From assembly GCA_026826555.1 (NCBI GenBank), contig JAKSZT010054399.1, positions 7,634,051-7,698,050 of the forward strand: 64,000 nucleotides of DNA. Reading direction: 5' to 3'. The translations under genes and the position numbers were made by a program. This DNA comes from Tolypeutes matacus. Taxonomy: Eukaryota > Chordata > Mammalia > Cingulata > Chlamyphoridae. Positions within the stretch are counted from its first letter, which is position 1. Every line of letters begins with the position of its first letter. Positions 1 to 12,459 of the stretch are shown here, piece by piece. Under the pieces are notes generated by a model that searched no databases, had not been told where the DNA came from, and was given only the letters and a program-made list of their open reading frames with translations.

Positions 1-165
1 GCAGCAAGCCAGCGCCAGAATGCTACAGACTCTGGGAAAAACAGTATCTCCTGTCAAATCCTTGATTTTGGACTTCAGTCTTCCAGACTGTGAGACAGTA
101 AATTCCTGTGACTTAAGCCAACCAATATGTGGTGTTTGTCACAGCAGCCCTGGCATTGGAGTGTT
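1..165 (+). repeat. MLT1-type LTR, 3' part (MaLR retrotransposon)
   Basis: The stretch carries the typical 3' end of an MLT1 LTR: a run on 'dealing with' a dark-suffix text pattern of cttcagtcttccagactgtg, then a degenerate AATAAA-like tract (cagtaaattcctgtgactta) and the end tggtgtttgtcacagcagcc. It is followed without a break by MaLR-type internal sequence, so I read it as the 5' LTR of an ancient non-autonomous MaLR element that begins outside the window. Recognised from family knowledge, not from a search. Confidence 0.7.
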
Positions 166-1745
166 TCTGTTAACAAAACTTAAAACGTGGGAGTGACATT
201 GGAATTGCTCAGTGGACTTTGAGGAGAGCATTAGGGAAAACCTAAAGTGCTTTGAAGGGGCTGTTACTTGAAATCCCATGGTCTTTGATAAGGCTGTGGG
301 GTAAGGAATTGCAGAATAGTAAAGAAAATCTTACTGGAAACTGAAGGGAGAAGGAAAACCCTCGATATGTAATGGCAAGGAATTTAGCATGACTGAAGCC
401 TGTACTTATGTGCAAAGTAGAAAATGCACCTGCTTTAGTTTCCTGAGGCTGCCATACCAAAGTACTATAAACTGGGTGGTTTGAAACAAGAGAAATGTAT
501 CGACTCACAATTCTGGGAGCTAGAGGTCTGAGATGAAGGTATCCGAAGGACAATGATTTCTCTGAAGTCTATAGGGAAGACTCCATTCCATGCCATTTTC
601 CTAGCTTCCGGTGATGGCTAGCAACCCTTGGTGCTCCACGGCTTCTGGCATCCCTTGGTCTCTGCTTCTCTTATCACATGACCATCTTCTCTCTGTCCGT
701 CTGTCTGTCTCCTCACCCCTTTTTATAAGAAAACTGGTCATATTTGTTTAAGGCCCAGCCTACTCAAGTATGACCTTATTTTAACTTGCTTTATTCTATC
801 TCTAATGATCCCATTTCACATAACATTATTGTGACACTGGGGATTAGGACTTTAACATTTATTTTGGAGGGTCACAATTAAACCCCTATCAGTACCTATT
901 GAACCAGGTGATCTAGATAAGGAGATTTCGAATCTGGTAATCGTAAATGGCATCTGTTTTCTCTTGCTGCTTATTTTAAAATGTGAGAAGGGAGAGACAA
1001 ACTGAAGGAAGGACTGTTAAATGAAAAGAATCATGACTTGAAATTTTTGAAAATCCTCAGTCTCCTAAGATGGCAAGCAATGCAAAAATTAATAAGTGGC
1101 TTCTGAGCACAGATCAAAAGCAAAACATGGTCCAAAGATGAAGCTGAGAGTGCGACTGTCAAGTCTTTTGTGATGACAAAAGAAGGAAGAGAAGAACAGC
1201 CATATCTTGAAGAGAATTTTTGGATTTGGCTTTTGTGTAATGGAGTGGCTTCCAGTAAGATTCACAGAAGACCCACAACATTTTTAAAGGAAAAAGCGTC
1301 TGTTTTGACTAAAAGTGGCAGAGAGTACAAAAGGAAAAGGGGCCTTTGGACTCCCAAATTCCACTGGCAGAATGCCGGCTGAGGATATTACCCAGCTGCA
1401 AAGCTGTGCTACCTTTCCATAAAAGATAGAAGAAGGACTCAGCATAGAACCAAATATCCAGAGGGCAGAGCCAAAAGTCATGGAGAATTAGTCCCAGACT
1501 TTGAGACTTCAGGATTTCCAACATTTGTCTGTCTGGATTTCATAATTGCTGTGGACTCCTGATCACTGCCTCCCATTGCTTATATACTTTTCTAGTCCCC
1601 TCTCACTTTGCACTAGGGTGTGACCAATAACATGCAGTAGAAGAGGTTATGGCATTTCATTTCCATGACGAGGTTAGTTCTCTCTTGCTCTCTCTTTTGT
1701 GTGTTTTACCTTCCCTGAGTATGATAACTTTTGCCTATTCGGGAC
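166..1745 (+). mobile_element. MaLR internal region (ancient, nested insertion)
   Basis: Sequence after the LTR (166-423) resumes at about 894 after an opposite-strand LTR insertion. It runs through recognisable MaLR internal blocks: the aggtgatctagataaggaga block near 906, the gagagacaaactgaaggaag block near 991, the gagtacaaaaggaaaaggggc block near 1323 and the cctctcactttgcactaggg block near 1599. The open stretch of 70 codons at 1170-1382 lies in this conserved non-autonomous region and is not a host gene. No matching 3' LTR is obvious after 1745. Confidence 0.65.
424..893 (-). repeat. Solo MLT1-type LTR, nested in the MaLR internal region
   Basis: It reads on the plus strand as the reverse of an MLT1 LTR: tttcctgaggctgccatacc at the left, then tgggtggtttgaaacaagag, tcacaattctgggagctaga, a middle rich in ctctgcttctc, and a right end ggattaggactttaacattt followed by aacccctatca. 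The surrounding MaLR internal sequence continues on both sides, so this LTR inserted later and in the opposite direction. About 470 bp, within the usual range for the family. Confidence 0.75.
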
Positions 1746-2299
1746 CCTTTCAGAATATCTGGAGGCGTATTATTAATAGGGTTACTATACATTCCAATTT
1801 GCATGGGATAGTCATGGGCTATGCATGTTATAAGAATTATTACACATCCTCTCTACTACTCCAAATGCCTCCGATTGGAAGATAAGTAATAAGATCATAA
1901 TTATAATAATTATTATTAACATCTCTAGTATTCTATGCATCCAACCATATACCCATTTATATTTTCTAAAACCATGCCATTATGTGGTGTGTGTGTATGT
2001 GTGTGTGCACATGTGGGAATGGAGAAATAGAGAAAGAAGCTTTCTTCTTATCCCACTGAGCATTCCTCTCCTTTTGATATGTTATGTTCTTTACTATTGT
2101 CTTTATCTCCCTGACTAAAAATTAACTAAGCCATAATAAGACGGCTGCAAAGGTGTAATTCTCATGATCTCATTTGTCTCCTGGAATCCCGATCTTTGAG
2201 AATCAGCATACCCTGGTCTTAGAAAAGCTAACCTTTGCATAGATGTTTCTAGTATGTTTTGAATCCATTTTATCTCATTTTCTATTTTCTTTCATGCAG
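1746..2299 (+). other. Intron sequence upstream of first visible exon
   Basis: I see no gene or clear repeat here apart from a short GT-rich run (1985-2008). The right end is a good acceptor: a pyrimidine-rich tract ending ttctttcatgcag directly before the exon at 2300. Confidence 0.5.
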
Positions 2300-2376
2300 G
2301 ATTTGAAATCTGAAGGGGAAGAACTCAACGAATGCATTCCTATGTCCAGTTTAAAGACTTACAAAACCTTTGGGAA
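2300..2376 (+). CDS. Internal exon A of an unnamed C2-like protein gene (possibly OFCC1/ojoplano family)
   Basis: A 77-nt exon bounded by a strong acceptor (ctattttctttcatgcag) and a donor gaa|gtacgt. Read from phase 0 it gives 25 codons beginning DLKSEGEELNECIPMSSLK and ends two bases into a codon. The two left-over bases (AA) join the first base (C) of the next exon at 5436 to give Asn, and the frame then stays open. The exon is short and was not visible as a long open frame; it is supported by its splice sites and by phase agreement. The encoded piece is polar and probably a linker before the folded part. Function unknown; upstream exons are outside the window. That it belongs to the same gene is an inference from phase and direction. 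Confidence 0.6.
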
Positions 2377-2618
2377 GTACGTTCCTTAATGCTAGATTTA
2401 ATGTGTTTTATTTTTTGTTCATTTTGCTATAGATTAAATATGAGCCAATTATGGGTGACAGGCATGACATAGTTTGATTCACTGTAAAGATCAGGTCTGT
2501 GGGAGACCTGACCCCATTTCATCCGATATTTATTTGTGCCTCTTCATCCACTTGATAGTTTGGGGGTGGGTATTATGGTAATTATAGTGGAGATGGAAAC
2601 CATAGAGCTTTTATTTTT

Positions 2619-2953
2619 CATTTAAAAAAACATTTATTGAAGTATATCATTCATTCATGAGCATCCATAAACAATGGGTATATAGCCAAAGTTGTGAATT
2701 TACACAACAAACATGCATATCATACAGGGCTCCCATACATCACCCCACCACCAACACCTTGCATTGTCGTGAAACATTTGATACAAACTATGAAAGAGCA
2801 TCATCAAAATATTACTACTAACTATAGCTCATATCTTACATTTGGTGTATTTTTCCCCTAACCTACCTGATCATTAATACCCTGTTTATTGTTATATATT
2901 TGTTATAGCTCATGAGAGAACGTTCTCATACTTGTTCTATTAACCACAGGATC
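2619..2953 (-). repeat. LINE-1 3'-UTR fragment (5'-truncated)
   Basis: A minus-strand L1 end: tttaaaaaaacatttattga at the left (tail side), then gcatccataaacaatgggta, caaacatgcatatcatacag, ggctcccatacatcacccca, and attaaccacaggatcc at the right. The same blocks in the same order occur at 50181-50530, the 3' UTR of the old L1 there. No ORF2 remains. Confidence 0.75.
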
Positions 2954-3034
2954 CCACCATTTGGCTTCCAAGATTTGGCTGTGGCAATTAGTGCTCCTCC
3001 ATTCCAGTTTAGGAGGTACAGTAGAAGTAGGCAT

Positions 3035-3270
3035 AGGTTAAGAGGAGTTCTCAAGTTTGGTGATCTCAGTTTGAATCTTTCACTTTACCAATTATGGGTA
3101 TAAGACATTGAAAAAGATACTTAACCTTCCTCAGCATCAGTTTCTCATCATTTGAAACAGAAGTAGCAATATACTCTTGGATTATTTTGAGGGTCAAATG
3201 AATTAATAAATATGGAATATTGAACTGAGTGCCTTGAGCATACTAGGTACTCGATAAATACTCGTCAAAA
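3035..3270 (+). repeat. MIR SINE
   Basis: Core MIR features on the plus strand: cttaaccttcctcagcatca followed by gtttctcatcattt, then gggtcaaatgaattaataaa, and the 3' end actaggtactcgataaatac. Diverged, as expected of an ancient mammalian SINE. Confidence 0.75.
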
Positions 3271-3276
3271 CTATGT

Positions 3277-3497
3277 ATCAGTGGTTCTCACCTGGGATCA
3301 GTTGTGCCCTCAGGGGACATTGGGCAATGCCTGGAAACATGTTTGATTGTCATAGCTGGAGAGGGACCTGCTACTAGCATCTAGTGAGCAGAGGCCAGGA
3401 TTGGTGCTAAACATCCTACCATGCAGAGACTGCTCCCCACAACAAAGAATTATCAGGTCAAAAATGTCAATAACGCTGAGGTTGAGAAACCCTGTTA
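3277..3497 (+). repeat. MER20-type hAT MITE
   Basis: A nearly complete element: left end cagtggttctcacctgggat, internal ggggacattgggcaatgcct and agcatctagtgagcagaggc, right end aatgtcaataacgctgaggt then tgagaaaccctg. The two ends form the imperfect terminal inverted repeat of the family. About 220 bp, the usual MER20 length. Confidence 0.85.
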
Positions 3498-5435
3498 CAC
3501 ATTAGTGTTGTTAATGTACTGCCATTCTCCTTAACTTCTAGTTCTTCTAGCATTGCAAATAGGCTATCAATAGGAATGGAGTCTATTGCTCGGTGAAGTC
3601 TACACAGTGGCTGAGAGAATAGGCTCTGAGGAAGGGATTATATATTGCCAAGGTGTCATGTCAGTTCCCAAGGTGAAGGTCAAGGAGGCATAAGATAGCG
3701 TGCCTCACACACTCAACAATTCCAGTGATAGAATGTTATACCAGGAAAATGACTAGGAAGGTCTACAAGACTTTATATATGAGAAAGTTAATTATAGGCT
3801 GACTTAAGGAAAAAATGAACTAACTTAAATATCCAGCAATTGGGAAGGATTTAAATAAATTAGGTAAGCACCAAAAATTATGCTTTGGAAGAAAACTCAT
3901 GGAAAATACTGATAATATACAAAGTGGTAAAAATGCAGATTACAAAATAATAATTACAGCATTAGCCTCATTTTGTAATGAAAAAAAAAATGTGTCTAGC
4001 AACCTAGTCATGAAGAATGGATCTCAAAATCTACCAGTGGTTATTTCTGTGCTACAGGTTAAGGGGTGACTTTCCTGTTATGGGGGTGGAGGGCATGCTT
4101 TTTATATAATTAAATATTTTATAGTTCAAACATATGCATATATATTTATATAACCATAAATCAATAAATCCTTCATAAAGGAGGAAAAAAGACTAGACAT
4201 ATACCTTAGGATCTAATTCAAAAGTGAACTAGTGACTGATTTGGCTCGTGATTTGGGTGTGACTGTCCCCAGAGGATGCCCATCTCTAGACATCTCTGTG
4301 TACTTGGTATATCAAAGCTTGTGTATTGACCTTTTGATGTGCACTGTTCTCCCTTTCCAGGGAGGAATGTATTTTTAGAAACCCTGTAATTATAGAGAAG
4401 AACCACCCTGCAACTGGGGACATTGGTTTCTTGTTTTAGGATTATTATCATGAATGTAGTGCCTAATTATTTTGATTAAGTTTTTTGGCTATTTCATGAG
4501 GGTCTTACAATTCTTGATGAGGGACCAAAGAAAGAAACTGAGGAAACCATCTCATCATGGTTAACTGAAAATGCTTGATGTTTACCAACCAAATCTGTTT
4601 ACCTTCATAACTGTATAATAGGGTCATTAAAGACAATATATACAGTAGTTTAAAAGTAATAAAATTTACAACGAAGTGTATTTAATTTGCAATTGAATTG
4701 CTGGTAAATGGGTGTCCTAATGAACCCTCTGTCAATGTAGCTCTAACCAAATTAAGGAAATCATTTCTATCACAGGAAACTAAATCAGCAGAGAGATCCT
4801 AAAAGACCTTTCCTCTGGAGGGAGCACAGTCATTGTCACAGATGGCTTTGCTGATGGAATTAAGCTCAAGTCAGGAGAAGCAAAATGCAAGATCTTTTTT
4901 TAATTCCAGTGAATTTGGGAAATCAGGCTAATGTTGTCATGACTCCGGTAGTGCAAAGAAAAAAAAAAAAGAGTCAATAAAGAAGAACCTCCAATAGTCA
5001 GAAAATATTAATAGGAGGGAAAATGCCCGAGACCTTGATCTCTGGCCATTGCATTAAAAAAAAAAAAAGTTTGAGTCATATCAACTATTCATCTATTTAA
5101 ATGCGCTTATCCAAAGTTTTGCTAACCAAGATATGTAATTGTAGGGGAGGGGGTATAAAATCAAATGACCAAAAGTCTTATCAAATATTTTACCTTTTGG
5201 TAATTTCTGAAACAAGTGCCATTTTCATTGCTGGGTGAACAGTAGCTTGCTGGGGACCGTATTTCAAAAGCTAGACTTAAATGAACTGCAGTATCTATAA
5301 TGTGGCGCTAGTCTAATTCGCATTGAATCTGATAAAAAATACCTACTGTGTGCCGTTCCAAAGGCAGACCTTTCCATTATATTCCATTGTCAGTTTCTCT
5401 TTCTTTCTTCTTCCCTCTTTTGAAAACTACCGTAG
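3498..5435 (+). other. Intron, no recognisable element
   Basis: About 1.9 kb of AT-rich intron. I see only poly-A runs (3980-3989, 4960-4971, 5056-5067) and no gene. The right end supplies a pyrimidine tract and the acceptor used at 5436. Confidence 0.5.
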
Positions 5436-5556
5436 CGCTCAAAGTAAACCACTAATTGCAGAGCTGAATCTTTGTAAAGAAGGTCCCGTAGCCAAACTTG
5501 GTAACTTCACAGAATCAACTAATGAATCAAAGAGCATGGTAGGACCTTGCTGGAAG
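5436..5556 (+). CDS. Internal exon B of the unnamed C2-like protein gene
   Basis: A 121-nt exon. The acceptor is ctaccgtag after a CT-rich stretch (5395-5420); the donor is tggaag|gtgagt, close to consensus. With the two bases carried from the exon at 2300 it encodes 41 residues (about 26-66 of the visible protein), starting NAQSKPLIAELNL and ending MVGPCWK in phase 0. The segment is hydrophilic with one stretch (LIAELNL) that may be the first strand of a folded unit. The phase matches both neighbours (2-nt carry in, phase 0 out), which strongly favours a real exon over a chance open frame. No family domain can be recognised in this exon alone. Confidence 0.75.
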
Positions 5557-7512
5557 GTGAGTCTCTCTGCAACTTAACTTTTTCTCTGACACAAAATGTT
5601 AAATGGTGAGATCAGTTGCATTGACCTTTTTGTCTGTTGTAGTTTTCCTCCTATAGGACTGGTTAGAGAAACAGATTTTTAGCAGAGGTGACACTCTTAT
5701 TTTTGAGGTGAATTCTGTCTTACTACAGAATGGCTAAACACTGGCAACTGTGAAGCCTTTGGAATTCCTCCAAACTGTGTGATCATGGTGCCAGGCTCAG
5801 TTGGTTCTAGACAAGCCTACAACCATGCAAATGAGACAAGGCTTGAGATGTGATGAATCTTCTATCTCCTTTTCCTACTTGCCTGACACTCGCTTTGAGG
5901 AAGGTTGTAAATGCAAGAGAGATTGTGGTATAATTCCTCAGCCTGGCACTTCTGCCCCCCAGTCACCATTCGATTATCTTCCAAATTGCTGTGTTTCAGT
6001 GAGATAAAGATTTTTTATGGCTTGCTGACTTGAAACAACCACAAGAACCAGCAAGGAGATGGCCAAGCAGCCATGCATAGTAATTCCATTGGTAAATGAC
6101 AAAAATCTTTGTTTGTATGACATTTCCAAAATTACTACAGACGATGAATCTAAAATACAAAATGTCACATTTGGCATGCAAAACTATCACAATGTATCTC
6201 AGTATAAAATTCATAGAGGCGTTTAATTTAGGATGTGTTTAATAACTCAGTCTGCCTGCATCAGTAATCCTGCCTTGAGGTTTAAAGAGATTGTCTCATA
6301 TATTCATATGGTGTTAATTTTTAAAAAATATATATATTTTTGGAAACGAAAATACTAAGGTTAAGTCTTCATTGTTAATTAAGATTTTCTAATTAAACTG
6401 AAAATAATTGTTATTCCAATTAGTTTTTAAGTATGACTTGTATGAAAAAACAAAAGAGGTTTTATCACATTCGCTGTTGAACTGTCGTTTCATTCCAGAA
6501 GCATACTTTCTATGTGAAAATATATATTATCGCTCACAAAATAAAGTCTGGGTAGGATTAAAAAGTGATTACTGTTGGCTGCAGTTAATTTTGGTGCTAC
6601 TACCTCCAAACCTACATCCATAAAGGACAGTAGTTTTGCTTAAAGCACAACATAATAGAGAATTCTTTGAAGTGATATTATTCTGAAACTATCGGGGGAC
6701 TTGTTAGTATGGAAACATGACGTAATGACATTTGAGTTCTTTATAATTCCAGATTAATTTTTGTTTAATCTGAAACATTGGTCTATTCAAAATCTTATCA
6801 ATTTGCCTAAACTTTGCAGCACTTATTAAAAATGCAATGACCTGGTGCCCTTACCTCTAGGGAAATAATGAAATAAAATTGTTCTGTAAAATATTCTTGG
6901 GTTATGTCCTTCAGATACAAAAGCATAGGGGAAAGCCTATACAGATACTGACCCTCACCTCCTAATTTTTCGACTCCCATTTGAAACCTGTGGGACAAGT
7001 TGGCATCATGTTTCTGCTATAAGACCATTCGATAAGGTGAGGTGCTAATCTGACGTGTTCAGCACCTCACTAATCAATGTGGCATTATGATCTGTGATTA
7101 GTGTTGCAGGTAAAGGTTGTCACCTTTGAAATTCTGAGTGTGACGCTTATGGCTCACATTCACCGACCCCAGATATCCTGAAAGGCACGCTGTGTGGTTT
7201 CTAGAAGCATTGGTCTCCTGTTAATTCCATCTTATTGTAAGAGATGAATGGTTTCTGATGTTACAGATCATTAACATACCATGCTTAAAAATTTGCTGAA
7301 CGTTCCCTCGCATAATCGGCAGGCGTGCCTTTTGACCCCCTAATTATATAGTGTATGTCTTCATCTGTTATCATTGCTAATACCTGACAATTACAGGTTG
7401 AATATAAATAATTGTCTACTTTTTTTCTTTCTCACCCTGAGAAGTGCATTGTTGCTAATTGTGTGGTTTTACCCAATTCCTGCGGAATTCAATATCTCAG
7501 TCTTTTATTCAG
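5557..7512 (+). other. Intron, no recognisable element
   Basis: About 2 kb of AT-rich intron between two exons. Several short open frames on both strands (for example 5974-6214 and 6807-6998) lack splice sites in phase and look like chance. The right end ends in gtcttttattcag, the acceptor for the next exon. Confidence 0.5.
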
Positions 7513-7746
7513 GTTGAGCACCCTCAATCACCTCAGCCTCTTCAAATACAGATAAAATGCTTAAGAGGGATCAAGGACAAGGTTCCACAAGGCTCTTTCC
7601 TCCTTCAAGTTTCCCTGCTCCGTCGACTGGGGGACTGTGTCTTGCAGTGGCAGGAAACTGAGCTGCTGAAGAGGAAAACACAGCCAATTAGACATGATGG
7701 AAACTTTTATGATGTGGGACTGTATTTCAATGAAAGCCTTTACGTG
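7513..7746 (+). CDS. Internal exon C of the unnamed C2-like protein gene (start of C2-like region)
   Basis: A 234-nt exon (exactly 78 codons, phase 0 in and 0 out) between acceptor gtcttttattcag and donor tacgtg|gtaagc. It encodes residues 67-144 of the visible protein. After a proline-rich start (EHPQSPQPLQ) comes an alternating hydrophobic pattern, LQIQIKCLRGI then KVPQGSFLLQVSLLRRLG, that looks like the first two strands of a C2-type beta-sandwich; the end is NFYDVGLYFNESLYV. The C2 resemblance is by pattern only. The calcium-binding Asp cluster of classical C2 domains is not evident, so if it is a C2 fold it is probably calcium-independent. Being symmetric, this exon could be skipped without a frameshift. 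The following intron is 24.8 kb. Confidence 0.9.
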
Positions 7747-7869
7747 GTAAGCAAATCTGTGTACCGGTATCGCCTTCTTTTTTATTTCCATTTTCCTCTT
7801 TCTTCATATCTGTCCACCTTTTCATCTCTATCCGTGTTGCTTTAGGTAAGTAGTTTTGTGTAATAAACA

Positions 7870-7975
7870 TAAAGGCTTTTATTCATTCATCCATCTGTCC
7901 ATTCATTCATTCAGCAAATACCCAATAAATACCCACTATGTGCCAAGCACAGTGTCAGGTGTGGGTCCTACACAC
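7870..7975 (-). repeat. LINE-2 3' end
   Basis: Plus-strand reading attcattcattcagcaaata, then cccactatgtgccaagcaca and gtgtcaggtgtggg is the reverse of the conserved L2 3' end. Short and ancient. Confidence 0.65.
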
Positions 7976-8696
7976 ACACCCTAACTCTTGTGTGAGATGC
8001 TGATACCATCCTTACTTTTCAAGAATGTATATTATGGACTCTTGGTATCATTCTTCCTGGATATTTTGTATGCAATTCATGTATAAATGCGTAGGCAGCC
8101 AGGGACCCTGTAATTTTAAGTGAGAACCAGGCTTTAGGTGAGAAGAGAAGTTGGAAGGACTGTTCAGAAACTATTCTGGAGAGAGGGGTGTATATGTACC
8201 ATGGAAAGGGGCTCTAGAGGAGACTGCATTGGGGAAAGCAGTGGGTGATTTTAGGGTGTGATCATGCATACAGGGATGACAGCAGGGCTCAGAAGGCATC
8301 AAGTGACCTGTATAGGCAGGAAAAGAAAGCTCTGCCTTCTCTGGGGTATCAGCACTGGAAAGGTTATACCTCCAAGAGAACTCCAGCCCAAGGGCAAAGG
8401 AAGAAAGTGAGCTCGATTAGTTCCCAGAATCCTTATCTCAGGCTGATGCATGGGATGGTGGATAGGAATACAGACTTGTTCACAAGTATAGAATTGCCTT
8501 TTACACTATTAATTTGAATAAGTTAAACAATATAAGAATCAATATAGGTATTGCAGAATGATGTCTTAGAAAACAATAATTTTTTTTTCTAAAATTTCTT
8601 TCATCCTCCCCTTGAGATCTTATGTTAAAGTGTGTCCTTTTTTATTCACTTTGTTATGAGGTATTTTACGAAGAGTGCAAAGTTTTAGTTTGCCAA
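7976..8696 (+). other. Intron, no recognisable element
   Basis: About 0.7 kb. An open frame of 90 codons at 8245-8517 has neither a plausible splice context in phase nor a recognisable protein pattern. I see nothing else. Confidence 0.4.
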
Positions 8697-9290
8697 GGGC
8701 TGCCAATGTGATATACCAGGAATGGGTTGGCTTTTCTAATGGGAATTTTATTAGGGTAAAAGCTTACAGTTCTTAGGCTGTGAAAATGTCCAAATCAAGG
8801 CATCATCAGAGATGCTGTCTCACCAAAGGTCGGCTGCAAGCAGCTCCTGGAGTTCTGCCTTGTGGCGAGGCAAGATGGCGGGTCTGTCAGGCTCTCTACC
8901 TTCTCCTTCGCTCATCTGTGGACCATCAGGCATCTCTCCCTGGGCCTCGGCTCTTTGAGCGTCTCAAAGCTTCTCCGTCTTTCTGCAGCTGTAGGTGAAC
9001 CTGGAATCCTCTCTCTCAAGTAGCAGGGTCAAATGGCAGCACTCCCTTTCTCTATGTCTCTTAGTTCTCAGTTTATGTAAAGACTTCAGCAAGAGGGTGG
9101 GAACTCAACCTGGGTCACGCCTCACTGACGTAGCCCAGTCAAAAGCCGTAAAGAGATCTAATTGAAAGTGATCTAACCAAAGGGCCCCTTAACTGAATCT
9201 AACCCAAAGGTTCCCCACACAATAGGCTTCCATGCACAGGAATGAGATAGCTTAAGAACATAATTTTCTGGGGCCCACAAAAGATTCAAA
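8697..9290. repeat. Xenarthran-type LTR-like repeat
   Basis: A block less AT-rich than its surroundings, starting gtttgccaagggctgccaat with ccaggaatgggttggctttt, a middle with gaggcaagatggcgggtctg, and a right end with acctgggtcacgcctcactg and gatctaaccaaagggcccct. Its opening resembles that of the block at 13668 (gccaa..ggtgctaatgtg.. aaaatgggttggtctttat), so both look like members of one LTR-like repeat group. The class (ERVL/MaLR-like) is an inference; I cannot assign a family name. The short open frames inside are not genes. Confidence 0.5.
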
Positions 9291-12200
9291 TAAGGAGAGA
9301 GAGGTAATATATTATTCAGATGAATATATTCTTCAGATTATCTATTGCATTTACTTTGGCCATTGAATGACCAGCTGGATGAATAAAAATTGAAAATGTG
9401 ACTGAAAAAATGAGCACTCGAGAAAAGTAGATATATAAACAATGAACCCAGACACCATGATTTAACCGTAGTGTCTGAGAAGGAAACAGATTTTCAACCT
9501 TCAATTTTCACCACCTTAACTTTTTCGATATCTAAGACTTTATAAGTAAAGTAGTGACATTATTACTGAGCAACAACTCCATAGAAGGTTTTAAGAAACA
9601 GAAAAACTGTGTAATGTTGATAAAAGCCACACTATTGAACAATAGGCATAATGTCCCAGATGAACAATTCGTTATTTAGAAGTCTGTAGGAGTTAAAAAC
9701 AAAAACAACTACAAAAGCACATTGCTGAACTCCATGTGCTAAATAGACATTCAGTGAAAGTCACAGCTTTAGCCTAAGCTGGATCCACTACTAGCTTCAG
9801 ACAAGGTTTGGAGATGTGGTCAGGATAGTGTTGGTGGTGAGATCAGATGCCTCTTTGAAACAGGGACTTCAGGAAGAGGCCGAAGTGACAAGCTCATTTG
9901 TGAAAGGTGAACAGAGATATCACAAGAAATCACTGAAATATGCTTGCAGAAATGTCCAGTGCCTGATGCATGATAAGAGCTCAGAAGCTGTTTTTATTGT
10001 CACTGTTGTAATTATTCCATCCTTTTGATGAAAAGAAGCCTACAAATTCTTACCCACTGGACTTAAATTTTAATATACATGATAAATGAGCGTTTTTCAG
10101 CTAATATTCAAATTAACCTCTAGTTGAGAACAATGTAGGTTAAATATTTTTTTCTCTCTAATAAATGGTCCTAAAGGTCTTGTTAAGAAGCCTGGGCTAT
10201 ATGTGAGGGGCATTGATCCAGGTTGGTTATGGTGATGATTTTGCCTCTTGGGGAGGTGCTTACTCTGCCAGAACTAAAATTTGAAGGTAGGTACTAAGGC
10301 ATCAGGGATAGTTTTGTTCCTGATATGAGGTGTCGTTTCTCATGACTCACCTCAGAAGAATTTCAGGAAGAGCTAAGAGTTTAGTTAATAATTTAAGAAG
10401 GGTCTCATTCAGTACCTGAGGACCAATCTCATTTGTTTGGTACATTTGTAGCAAGTAGCTAAAATATCAAAGCATGAGACAAAGGTAGAAGAAGAATCAA
10501 AGTGCTAGCTTTTTAGAGCCACCCACATCAGTAACTGTAAGAGGTTGAAAGGTGGTACAAATTGTTTATATTGTTGCCCTTATTTGAATGCAAGCCCCTC
10601 CTTCTTCCCATGAGACTGTGGACTCTGAGTGCAGTGACCACATCCACTGTATGCTCGTTGTGTAGAAGATATTCCATAGGTGGTGTTGAGTGGTGAGGAG
10701 AGAGCATGCTATAGGTAAAATTCCAGAAGACAGCAGAGGATGAAGAAGTGTGTGCAGAGATGTCTTAAAGGAGAAAGCAGAACCACTCAGAGACTAAGAT
10801 TGCAAAACTGTTCAGAGTGTTAAAAATTGCATCAACTCTGTAGGGAAAAGCAGAGGTTGGCAGGTCCGCCAACAATAAAATGCATTTTCCCTTCCTGTCA
10901 AACAGAACAAAGAGTATCTTGGAATAGTTGAAATAACAATCCCAAATTTTCTTCCCCTGTGTCAGAAACAAACAAACAAACAAAATAATTACCTCCTGCC
11001 ACAGTCAAGGAAATTTTATTCTTTAACAGCCTGACAAAATGTCACTGAATTAAATCTATCCCTTAGGCATCACCTAGCAAAATCTTGGATTCCCTAAAGA
11101 AATATGCTAGGCTATTTCACATTTACTGTATATAAGAAAAGTACAAAATTCAGGACAAAAAATGAAACCAAAGAAAAGCCCCAAAACATCCAGAACTTGA
11201 CAGGAAAGAGAAGTCATCTGAGGCTCTTTGCAGTCAGAATAAAAATGCTATTGCTCAAAGTCCTGTTCATTCCACGGGGCTCTACCCAATAACATCAAGT
11301 TTTTTCACTAACCACACAATTCTGCCTGCCAGTCATTCTGCTAGCAGCTTGTGGAAGACTGACAGTTAAAACAGCACGTTTTCAAGCAATGTGAGTTTTT
11401 AATAACAGGGCCACACACATAAACATGTACATGTGCATTGTCTACGTAATTGATATAGGGACGTTTAAGCTATTTATTTCATCACATTTAAAATATAAGT
11501 CTAAGTCAGGTTCATCCCTATTCTTCCTCCATGAATGGGAGAAACTGGTTTTTACAAGGTAGATGGTGAGTGCCAGGCATCTTTACAAAAGCTACTGGAG
11601 AGAGACGGTCACCTCTTTCTATGTAGGAAGGAAGGACCAAGAGGAGGGCATTGCCAGAGTGATAGGGCATGTTCTGATTTCTGGAAAACACTGACTCTGT
11701 CAAGGAAAAGTTTACTCTCTTCACCCATCAGGTTACCTTGCTAATGGATCTTGGACTTGATGGTGCACTTTGATCGCATCTAGGGTGCTTTGTTTTGACA
11801 GCAGGCTGGGCCAGGAGGCAAGCACTCAAAGATGAAGGTGGAAGGCATGCTTAAAGGTGTTGAGAAAGCTCTGGAGGGAGGTGGTGGATATGGGTTAGCC
11901 CAAAGGTGTATTCACTCCACACATCCATAACACCACTGTTGTTGCTTGGATCTTGTCCCAAACGATTCCACATCTTAACATCATCGGTCTTCCTCTAGCA
12001 TACGGTGGAGGCGGTGAAATAAGATAAGATCGGGTGATTGGCAAGTCTGAATCTCAGTTTCCTCATAGGTAAAATAAGATATTAATACTTGCTTTATTTG
12101 GGTTCCTGGAAGAATTATATTAAATTATCTATTCTAAGCTTAGGCTCATTCATTTTGGGCGTCTTGCTTGAAGACTTTGAATAATTCATAGGCAGAGACA

Positions 12201-12459
12201 TTTGGAACAAACTTGATTTTTGACATTTATCCTGGAAATATTTTAAATAGAAAGCTTTGCTTTTGCAACAGTATTCATTAACAATGAGTATAGGCTTGGG
12301 TCCATGGGAAGTAATACAGCAATAAATAAGCTTTTGGACTTCTGGTTTTGGCAGGATGATGTGCTAAATGCAATATTCAGATTATCTTCGTCCACCCTTC
12401 TGCCAGAATCGGGAGTCAAAGGCATATTTTGTTTTCAAGTTGGAGTCTATAAACACCTG
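9291..12459 (+). other. Intron, mostly unannotated
   Basis: About 3.2 kb of intron. I see an (AAAC)n run at 10968-10984 and a diverged MIR-like piece near 12045-12130 (tgaatctcagtttcctcata), but no coding exon with matching phase and no structured RNA. Confidence 0.4.

Noticed and set aside
1170..1382. 70-codon open frame starting MMTKEGREEQPYLEENF
   Set aside because: Lies in the conserved internal region of a non-autonomous MaLR element, not a host gene.
8780..8998. 72-codon open frame in a GC-richer stretch
   Set aside because: Inside an LTR-like repeat; no matching splice sites.
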